This document shows, piece by piece, positions 42,720 through 53,800 of a stretch of DNA of 64,000 bases. The notes beneath the pieces are model-generated. The model saw only the letters and a list, made by a program, of their open reading frames with translations. It was not told the DNA's origin and searched no databases. The position numbers and the translations under genes were made by a program. This stretch comes from Xiphydria camelus (lineage: Eukaryota; Arthropoda; Insecta; Hymenoptera; Xiphydriidae). The stretch spans positions 17,470,684 to 17,534,683 of the forward strand of contig OY783198.1 in assembly GCA_963678675.1 (NCBI GenBank). Direction: 5' to 3'. The stretch's first letter is position 1. Every line of letters begins with the position of its first letter.

Positions 42720-44690
42720 GGAAAAGGAGAGAAACGGCATGGAAACTGCTCAATAACATGCGATACGAAGTTGAAGCAAGAATGATAATACATTTGTAAT
42801 ATTTTAGTACGAGCGTTAGATCGTATAGAAAGTAGAAGTAGTTATTTATTTGTTCATTGTTGATCTAGGCTGAGCCCCAAAGGTAAGATCTTGTCAGATG
42901 TATATTTTATTACGTGAAAGGACACTTCTAACGTTATACCAAATCGCGATGTACTGTTACGGGTAGTTGTTACGAATAAATTGAAAGTGTATACAGAGCA
43001 TTTTATTGACTTCTATAAATGCAGAGTCAATAAAATTTAATGGACTGTCTCAAACGGTTACAAAATCTAAAGTTCACTTTCACTTTTATATTTTTTCCGA
43101 AGAATAGACCTGATATTGATAATTTTTTGCAGCTTTAGCTACTGTTGCAGTTTAGTTACGTAATTGTATTCCTTCGCGTTTATCTTTATCAAATATGTGC
43201 ATATAATGCATATTTCACATTCCTCGTTACACGAGAAGTCTTAGAAAATTATTGAAGTGAGAAAAATTTGTTTCACGCAATCTTCTTTTCTCTATCGCAC
43301 CTATGGATGTATTGTAATCATAGACAGTACAAAGGCTAATACCGTATTTATGGATAACCAAAGACTCATAACGTTTGTATTATACATACCTTGAAGAAAG
43401 GGAAAATGTAATCTATACAAAGAAACGCATATGTATAATGTATACCTATATATTTACGTTCGTTATAACAATGTTTAGGAGATTATACAATTTCTATATT
43501 TATACATTATACATACAGTACAGATATAAAAAATTATATATACAATATTTACCACTGACTTACTCTATTCGCCTTACAGTTTAAAAATATTGATATCAAT
43601 AGGACTTCGCCATTATTAGCGCATAGTACATTTCGCTTAATAATCAGAAACCATGCGATGTAACCATGAAGAGATGTATTTGATCCAAAAAAATGAAGAC
43701 AAAAGGCACACGCGGAGTAAGATTTCTATTCGGCGAATTCTATCGCACTAGAATTCGAACCGATAATACAAATTATGTGTAGAATGTTTATTACATTTTC
43801 GTTTTTGCTGGCTATACATTAATGCGTAGAATGCTTCAAGTAGCCGTTACTAGAAGTGACAAACTTTGACTACGTTTATACCAACCGTAGCAGAACAAAA
43901 TGAGAAATTCCAAAATTCTTTCGAGCACTGGAATCTCTAGGCGCTGCCTAGTTTCACGCTGCTACTTCAGTCACACGACCAATTTATCCAATTATTCTAC
44001 TTTAATGAAAGAAATGTGTAACTGTTTCCTAACTGAGAGGCAATTTATTTCTTCGATATCTATGTATACATATGTTTAGTATTATTATATTTGTAAGATA
44101 TCCTGGAAATAAGTTACCTTTCGAACAGATATTATAGTTATACGCATTCGGATGACTTTAGAAACGTTCCACTTTGTTCTACGTGGGAAGGTCATAGGTC
44201 GATAGTTCTAGTTAGGTATCAAGGGCTAAGACGCTTTCAAAACAGACTACTCGTATGAGATTTCCCTTTGACCAGAATGCTATCGCGAAATACTTTATAT
44301 TTTATATTTCAAATTTGTCTAGAAATGTCGGTCTTAGTCCACCGGTAATTTTCTTCAGTGATACCTTACAGAAGGGGGTTCAATCCACGGAAATACATTC
44401 ACTATTGGCTTGCATATCCAGTAGACGCTTCCAAATCTCGTAGTCGATGTTTGTATACATGTATTATACATATATATTAAAATGGCAACAGTCGTACAGT
44501 GCAAGAACACTTTGGATATATTACAAATAGATTTACTTATCTATTTATCGAGCTTGCTAGTGCTCAAGGAACGTTCATTAGAAATGCATCGACATGAATA
44601 GATTCGCTTCGTATATCTCTAAGCTGGCACGAACTCATCTCGGAAAGATAGTGTAAGTACATATAAATCTTTTTCAAGCGGAATCTTTCA
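42720..44690. other. 3' side of the receptor gene to the end of Rab32, no further gene
   Basis: AATAAA at 42975-42980 could end the long receptor transcript. The rest is AT-rich with no recognised exon. On the minus strand AATAAA near 44050 may serve Rab32. Confidence 0.4.
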
Positions 44691-44818
44691 TCAAGACTTA
44701 CAGCACCCATTTTTGTGCTGGGTCATCCGTGGAGTCTCGCCCAGTTTTATGGAATCTCGTATTTCATCTTCCGTCTTCGCCTTTAAGACGTTCTCCACCA
44801 AATAGCGCATGGCGTCAT
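44691..44818 (-). CDS. Rab32: Rab32 exon 6: C-terminal helix and prenylation motif
   Basis: Acceptor GATTGCTATAG, phase 1, stop TGA 44693-44691. It encodes DAMRYLVENVLKAK, a polar hypervariable tail and GCCKS. Confidence 0.93.
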
Positions 44819-47800
44819 CTATAGCAATCGTATAATCATTTAATTACTTTTAAAGTACACTTAGCGTCAACGATTTTGACCGACCCTTTTCAGGTGACGG
44901 TACCTCATTGAGTTGACCGTAGTTGAACAGTACGAGCGGATCTTCTCGTTTTCCCATGAGACACCAAATTTAGCTTTCATGGCAAAACACTAAGGGCCTT
45001 CACACAATATTGGAAGAATAAGAATAAGCATTATTTCGTAGTTCCATTTAATGACTCAATCATCTAATGATTCAATCATCTAGTGGCTCAAGATTCCTTA
45101 TCATCATCTAGACATACATATGAATATTATTGAAGTGTCTGTCTGTGATTTCGAAATAAATGCCCGTATGTAGACATATTGCTATACTTATACAATAGGT
45201 ACTTAGGCATAAAAAACCGTTTTTTAAATTTTGATTTGTCTGTCTGTTTGTCTGAATTTAACTCAAAAATGACTGAACCAATTGTAATGAAACTTGCATA
45301 ATTTGTAGACGATATTCCGGGTCATGATCTGCTTTTTGTTTCATCGCGACATCTCAAACAGTTCCGAAGTTACAAAATTCGAAACTGTTTGAGATATGAG
45401 CGTAGATTCTAAATGTTACGGATTGTGCGGACTCAGTTAAATACCGGATGACCTGTGCACCCGCGCACGTGTTTACACTTCGACACCCGCAGCTGTGGGA
45501 CCCTACTGTATTGATAATTATACAGCGAAGACGTAGTCGGAAAGATCATGGGAAATGGAAAAGTAGGAAATATTGGTTGAGCCATTAGATGGCTCTACGG
45601 GACAATGCTTATTTTTATTCTTATGTTTATTCCTATTCGTATTCTTCCAATTATGTGAATGCCCTAAGATTCACTCGAATCTTTCAGCTACGGTCGATTC
45701 GATAAAAGTACCATCACCCAAAGCAGGTCGATCAGAATCATTGACGCTAGTTTTACGTATAATATGTACACCCGTGCTCACGGATTCTGTCGCTGGTGAC
45801 TTTTTAAAATGTTATTTTTAAACATACTAACCAATGATTAATTAATCGATCCTCATGCTTTCATTAACGAGAGTAGATGCCACCGTAGCTAATGATGGCA
45901 TGAGAATTAATTGTTCATTGGTTAGTACGTTTAAAAATAACATTTAAAAAAAGTCACCAGCAACAAAATCCGTGAGCACGGGTGTACACTAATCCAAATT
46001 AGAGGTGTGCCAAAACTGACTAGACGACAAACAATTTTACAGTCGTTTCTGGTAGTTAGATTGACAGCTGGCAGTAATAACTGTTGCTACTGGTTGAGAA
46101 TATCTTACTGTCAATAACGGTTGTTGAGAATTCAGCATTGACAATTCGAAGACCTTAAAGTACTGACAATTCACCAAATTATTTTTGGTACACCTCTAAT
46201 TTGGAATAATGTACATACTATCATAAATGAGGAAAACAAATGCGATTTTCTAAAAGAGGATCTTACCGATATTTACGTTCTCCTTAGCTGATGTCACGTA
46301 CCAAGCGCCGATGTCGTTCTCTTTGCAAAACTTTACGATTTGTTCAGTCGGTATGGCGACATGTTTGATATCGCATTTGTTGGCGAAGAGAACAATGGGT
46401 ATGCGAGAACCGTCCGGTAGCGTAACCTTCTCCCTGAGATCGCTGAGCCATTTCTTGACCGACAAAAAGGTAGCTACCCGGGAAATATCAAAAACCAAGG
46501 CCGCAGCTACGCTGAAAAGTTAAACGATGTTAAATGTAAAAGCCAACAAATATTCGTACCAAATTTATTCACTGCCAATATTTAACCTTTGGACCATTGT
46601 CGAGCAGTTATTTATTAATGCAAGGTTGACCGAATGATGACTACTGTAGTTGAATCTTTAAATATCGCTTCACTAACGAGCTGTTTAAGATAACCGATTT
46701 TGGTTCTAATTTCGGGGAAGCTCAAATTCGTCACACCTCGAACAAAAGAAAAGATATGGAGGTATCTTATCCGACTGTAGTGAACTCGAAAATATGTCGA
46801 ACTATTGTTACGTCTAATATCAGTGTTAGTTCAATGTTGATAAGTGGAATGACTAAAGTTATATTTATCAGTGAAACGGAACGTTAATCTCAGTAAATGT
46901 TGACGCTAAAATGTACTACTCAATGAGAAAAGTTTGTGCGTGGACGCTGCCAAAAGCACCCGAACCGCATAGGTCTCAAGACCGTCCGGTCGTTAGATAG
47001 CTAGCTATCTAAAACAGCGGGGAGTAAGCAGAAGGACTCAGCCGAGCCTCTATTGGGTTATGTGTTCGGTCGAGTCCATGCCCAGTTTCGTAGCAAAATT
47101 GTAAACATACAGTACACGTATACCCATATCGTTTTAAACGTTTATTACATTGTCTAAGACTTGTGCACCAACATATCCAACATGTAGTGTACGTGTACTC
47201 ATTAGCAACGCCTCTAAACGCGACTTCTGCAAAGTAGCAGTCCTTCCATAGGTGGTTACTTTAAAGAGGTGTTTCACTGTATAAGATATTATCGTAATTT
47301 TTAGACTTAAAAAATGTCACTTGGTCAGAATGGTGCATTAAGATGGTAAAGTTCTCATGGAATATAGAAGCTTGGCAATATCTAACAAAAAAAAAGAAAA
47401 ACAAGAAATCGACATACGTAAGATGCAAAAATAGTCGCAAAAACAAATCCGTCAAATTATAAACCATTAGTCAAGACCAATATTGAAAAAAAAAAAGTTA
47501 AATGCATTAGACAATAAAGGTGAAGGAGTGCAGATAAAAAAAACAGTAGGTGAAAGCAATATTTACGCGTATTTATAGTAAACCCTGGTCATGTACCCGA
47601 ATCTCTCGTGGCCGGCAACGTCCCTAGAAATAAAGCCCATAGATCAAAACTGCAGAAAGCCGCCGGAGAAAATTCATTCGTGCGTGGCCTGCTCGACAGA
47701 AAGACAGGGATTTCGAAATGGGGATCAAAATTTGACGCGATGTCTCGTTTCCAAACAATTAGTCGGCAGCGAAATACTGCACGTGCCCGAGATTCCACCG

Positions 47801-50800
47801 TATCTCGGGAAACTGACCGAGGAGTAACGCTGCCATTCCACATCACAGATAGCACGAGTAATCAAAAAGAGTTCTAAAACAATTCAAACTGCAGGCTATT
47901 TAAGGAATTCGTGACTTTTACTCATAAACAGTTGAAAGAGAATTGTATTTCAGAATGCAGAAAGATTATAATATAATGTATTATAAGAATACTTTTAAAC
48001 TTCTTACAGATGCTTCAAAACAGTTCATCTTTTCTGGTCATAAAATGCTTAGAAAGAGCTCATAGCCTTTTTCGTGAGTGAAGTGCGGAAGGATTTGATA
48101 AAAGGCATGGGCGAGACCGAGTCCTCCTCTCTCGTAGCCTGACTACATTTAGATAATAGCATATATGAGAGACAGTACTTGTACCAGACAATCTCATGGA
48201 CACTCTGATCCGCTCCTATACAGGGTGTCCCTAAATATCATGTACAAATGGAAGGAGGTAATTTTTTGGCTTATTTCATGACTAAAAGTTCATATAAACA
48301 TTGGTCCATAAAAGCTTCGTTACTGATCTACAAGGTGTTGAAATTTCAAAATTTTTTTAGTTTTTTTTTTATAGCTCATGCAGATTTTAAGATATTTAGC
48401 TCAAATTTGGAATATAGGTGATGCTTATATCATTGAGCATGTCAAATGGTTGTAGGAATCTACAGGGGGTTTTTTTAGGGGTCGTACCCCCTTTTCTCCC
48501 CCTGAACTTTTTTGCGGTGCGCCTCTGGTAGATTCTAAAATACAAAATAAATTTTCTGTTTTGTTTATAATCTTTTTGGTCTCTTGTAGTTTTTTCGTTC
48601 CTGCCACCATTATCGAGAAAAAACCGTAAGAAATACTCCGGGAATGTTCCAAAGAGTACGGGAATCAATGAAAAGAGCGGAGACATGTGTAAGGGTTGGA
48701 GGAGGTCACTTTCAGCAGTTTTTGTAACGTTGTTTTGTTATGTTTATTATTTAGGTCTTTCTTATTGTAATAAATCATTGCTACAAAAACCGCGTTATCT
48801 AACGAAATTTTGAAATTTCAACACCCTGTAGATCAGTAACGAAGTTTTTACGGGCCTATGTTTATATGAACTTTTAGTCATGAAATAAGCCAAAGAATTA
48901 CCTTGTTTGTGCATGATATTTAGGGACACCCTGTATAGGTCGTCCAGAGGGCGTTTACATACGAGGCTCTTTCCTCATTCATACTTCTCTTTTGCCCCGT
49001 AAAGCACGGCCTATATTTTCGAAATCTCCGTATTTTCGTGGCAACAAAACTAGATTCCAAAGCAATTTTGTACCGGTTTTTAATTTCGATCAATGCATTC
49101 TTGCCAAACGTTAAAAGAATTATTTTGAACAAAATTTCGAATATTGCGATTATTTTGGGAACACTTTCGAACTTCATTTGATATATAAACGTGACCTCAT
49201 TCTAGGTCTAAAAATAAACTCATATTTGATGACATAAAAGTGAGTTCTCTTATTAAGCAATATGAATATATTTGGGACTGTTTTGATGAATGTAAAGGTA
49301 CTCATTTTAAAATACAAAAGTTGAAAAGGAACTTTTTTAGAATTCCCTGTGCTATCTGGGTGCAGCTTCCGCAGTTCAGAATAAGCTGTATCCCAAATAA
49401 TTGAATAAACTGAACCATTGAGAGAAAGAGAGAGAGAAAGTGAGAATAGTGACGTTGAAAAAAGTGTCGATCGTAAAGAGAAGGTACAGATTCACATTTC
49501 ACTGTCTTTCTACTAGCAGACACACATAATAATAAAAAGCATAGCCGGCAGTACCATAATTGCAAGTTTATTTTAGTGTGGGGATCCCAATCGAGCGTTT
49601 TTATCGCAAAATCGGCCCCTATGGTAATCTTGTAATTCGAGGAAAACTTTCCTGCAAAAGAAGGTGTACGTGGTGCTGATAAGATTTTGGACAAATTCGA
49701 CGAGGCAAGATTATGGTACGTATTGGGGTATTCGATATAAATCTCGAGGGCGACTACATTCGTAAGGAGCTTTACGAGGGTATAATACTCCGCGTAAGCT
49801 ACTTTGCCGTGTAACGACTTACAGAGAGTAACTGTGGAATTATATATGTATACGTTAAGCTTCTTATACCTATACTACGACGAATAAGCAACGAAGATTG
49901 AGAATGATTGCAGCTTCCACGAATCTTATTTTTCTTCCACACCGCAGAAAAAGTATGCGTCGTACCGCGATATTTTTGGCCCTCTCTGCGATATCGTGTT
50001 GTTAACTTATTCATTGTCAGAGCCATGTGCAACGATACTAATTTCCCAGCATAGACTGCCTTTATAACGAATACCCTAACAGCGGATAGGTAAATACCGA
50101 TGATAAGATTGAAAACGAAGCCGATAAGTATGACAGGATGATACTTCACGTCTGTACTCTATATGTATAGCCTCTGATGCAGCCATAAAATACATACCGG
50201 GTGAGTTTTCTATGGACCGAGGTTTGATCGTGTCTAACACGACCAATAGTGAGTTGTCCCCTCACTACCTCCTGCGTTGGGCACACCGGACACCTTGGCT
50301 AAGGTGGGCTGAGATTAGCACTGTCAATGAGTCATAGTTCCATTCACGAAGATTGATGCGTTTGATGCGTGAAAAAAAAGGGGGGGGGTGCTATTGATCG
50401 TGTTAATACACCCGAATTCCGGACCTTACAATTAGAAAACTCACCCTGTATATATAATCATTACAGCTACGTTATTATTCTCACAGTAATTGATAAAGTT
50501 ACAGTTACTTTGACCTTGTCTTCCAGCAGTTTTAAAATGTCTTTGTAGTAACATTACTGTATCGTCACAGTACAAAAATAGATTTATTTCTTTTCCTCAC
50601 TCATGCCCATTTCGAGGCCTTTTGCAGACTATTTTTAGACCGTAAGATGGCGTTTTTCCCGCGTGACATCGACCGGGAGTCCGCAGGCTGTCAAAAGATT
50701 GCTTAGTCCGAAGTGAGTCCTTTTTCCAAACTGATAAACGCAACGTGAAATGAACCGTGTATACTTCTGTTTGTTTTATTTTGAGAAATGGGCATTCGTG

Positions 50801-53800
50801 AGAAAAAATAGTATATGTCATTCGCGGCTGAAATCCTCGGATTTTTAAGACTGTGTTTAGGTCGTATTAAACACAGTCTCAAAAAACCTCGGATTACCGC
50901 CTAATGACATAAGATACTATTACTACTAATAATAAATGTAAGTGAAATGATGTTAAGTTCCCCAGTAGCGCTTACACTTCTGCACAATTTGACATCGCGG
51001 TACGATGTACGTGTACTTTTTTTTTAAGGTACGTTTTACATATATCAAATCTAAAAATCAAACGTAAATTAATTGTAATGCTACTCGTGTTGTATTCTAT
51101 GTTAAGCAATCGTAAAAATTTGACTTAGCAATTTAATTTGCGAGATTATTTTGGTATTGCGAGAGTTATAGTGAAATATATTTGAGGAGGATATATTATA
51201 GAAAAAAAATATACTAATTTGTCCCACAAATGTTCTTTTCTAAAATTAGATTGCTCCGAACAGAATTGGTTGTTGAATTTCTCGAATGTTAGTTATATTT
51301 ATATATAACACAATGAGAATATGTATTATTTTTATACAGAACGGTATGTACAGTTTTTCTTGGAAGTTTCAATGATCATTATCGAAGACTCGGCTTTTTA
51401 CCTATTATAATATAAATCTACCGCATAATAAATGTAAATGTTTCTTTTCGTCGAAACGCTTACAGTGTGCAACAAACAAACTCTTACGCGTTCACCAAGT
51501 CACGCCGGCGTTCTACCTCATACTCGCGCGATTTTTACGATAAATTTTACCATCTTGATCCTGTAGGCCCGGTAAGCACTTGCGTTTTTTTAGACGTACG
51601 ATGCCTCAGTGGCACCGGAAATATTAGTACACACACAATATGATGAAATGATGCACAATATATGAATTCTCCCGCAATCAGAGATGAATGTACAGTCGGA
51701 TCTCCCTAACTTTGGCCCCCCTTCTCCGCCGTGGAGAGAAGTAATGCTCCCACCATTCCTCGGTCCCGTCATTCCCCTTCCATCGCACACTGAAGAGAGC
51801 GAACAGATATGCGCACGTCTTTCCTTTCTTCTTCTACTCTAGTAGAGTGGGAGAAGCCGTTTCGGTCCCCAACCCTCTAACTGAGGAATTCAGCACCGAT
51901 GCGTTAAAATTAGGGTGGTCTGACTGTATACCGAAAAAAATGTCTAATTTTTTATAAAATGTATATCGAGGAGAAAAAGCAATATCGGATGCATCTGTTT
52001 ACCGACTCGAGGCCCATAAGAGGCAGATTTGTTATACCTTTTATGGATTCAAGAGGAAATCTAGATCATGATACTTCTCTACAGCGACATTCCAAATCAC
52101 GGGACGATTTTTGAATTCACCAATGAATAGTTCAATATTGAGATCTTCGAAATTTGATTTCGCTATTGTACATAAATATTACGGCAAAACCCGGAAGGTG
52201 TGCATTAATCAATGTACGACAATGTACTGAGAACCCGGAGAGTTACGTGTGCGATATACCACACCGCCGTCGTACAGATCTGCAGCAAAAATGCACCCAC
52301 AATGGACAGTGCGGTACCGCGGTATCAGTGTGTATGCAGCGTCCTAATCTACATATGTCTATGGCATCACAGACCGTAATTCGGTCTTCTCACTCATTTC
52401 TTATCGCAGATTTGAAAAGTTTGGAAAAGATTATTTACCTCATAATTTTTCATTGTTCATTTTCAGCCTTATTTGAGCTGGAAAACGATATTTAAAAGTG
52501 CAGCTGCGTCATTGTGTCGTAAGCCTGTCTCTTTACTCGCACTTGTTGCTTGGAATAAGTGCGTCTCGCTGACTTTTTGATGACGTCATAATGTTATAGA
52601 GAGAAACGCGCTTATAACATTGAGAAGAATTATTTTTTCGGATATTTTCTTTATCGTATCATATTAAATATATATATATATATATACTGAATACAAATTT
52701 AATTTAAAAATATGAATATTTTGTTTAGGCAAAGACCGAATTCCGGTACCGCTGCGGTGTACCGCACGTTAAAAAAACGTAAATGTGCATCGCCTTTTGA
52801 GGAATGGATCGTCGATCGACGTACATAAGAAACGAAGTGTATTGAAATCGATCAACATGAAAACGACATATTATATCGATGGACGGTCCATTTTTTACTG
52901 GGTGGGCCTTCTTATCGTAGTCTGACCAACGTAAAATGTACACCCTGCGGCGACAATGATTTTGATCGACCTTCTGATGGTCATCCAATGCAGGTCGATC
53001 AGAATCATTGTCGCTAGGTAGGTGTACGTATGTATAGTCTGCGTGTGTAAACTTTCGTCTGCACAACACGAATAACAACACTAGTACAAATATTATTATA
53101 GTGCTATCTCCCTAGCTTTATCACTCTGTAACTTTCGCTTCCTCTAAACGTTCAACCGATGAAACATCAGAAAATCGTACCTGCACTAATTTTCTCTACG
53201 CGTGCTACGCGATAGACTCCCCTCTTTCCTTCCCTTCCTCTCTCTTCCCATCCCCCTGTCACCCTACTCCACCCCCCTCTCTCTCTTTGTGTTGCCCCTT
53301 TAGCCGGATTGGGAACATTCTGTAAGCCCCGAGCGCGAAAAATTAGGAAGATAGCACTGTATTAATATTCCATTATTACACTATTTTTTATTTCTCTCCC
53401 CGTCATTAATCTGTTATTTCGAATAGATATAAGCAAACGCGACTAGAGCAACAATCTCAGTATAAATATGGGTAAAAAGTAAGATTTTCTTTAGTTACGA
53501 GAGAATTATTCCCAAAAATATTAGTTTCTAATTCAACTAACTCATCCTGAATGTGATAAATATTACAAGTAAGTTACTACTTTCTAGTCGAGCGTTATAT
53601 TTGTCAATGTAATATTTGTTTTCAATCGAGTGAGTACAGCATTCCTCAACTTTCCACCGTGACGTTACCACCAACCCTCACGATCGAGAACATTATCCCC
53701 ACTATCGCATCGAGCCGATGAGAATACCAACGCGTCAATGCCGCTACAACCGCTTCAGATAAATAGTTATGACATCCATTCAGGGGAGATATCCACCCCG

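Noticed and set aside
45195..45420. A possible SINE or other retroelement (TCTGTCTGTTTGTCTG, ACTGAACCAATTG)
   Set aside because: No promoter boxes, tail or boundaries of its own; it lies inside the TAA-flanked element at 44994-45664 and is treated as part of it.
47589..47877. Three overlapping open frames of 78-89 codons on both strands
   Set aside because: They overlap Rab32 exon 4 and the adjoining intron; only the 57-bp exon is supported by motifs and splice sites.
52154..52495. Cys-containing open frame (CTHNGQCGT) in Rab32 intron 2
   Set aside because: Looked EGF-like at first, but the Cys spacing does not fit, there is no signal peptide and no acceptor/donor pair in phase.
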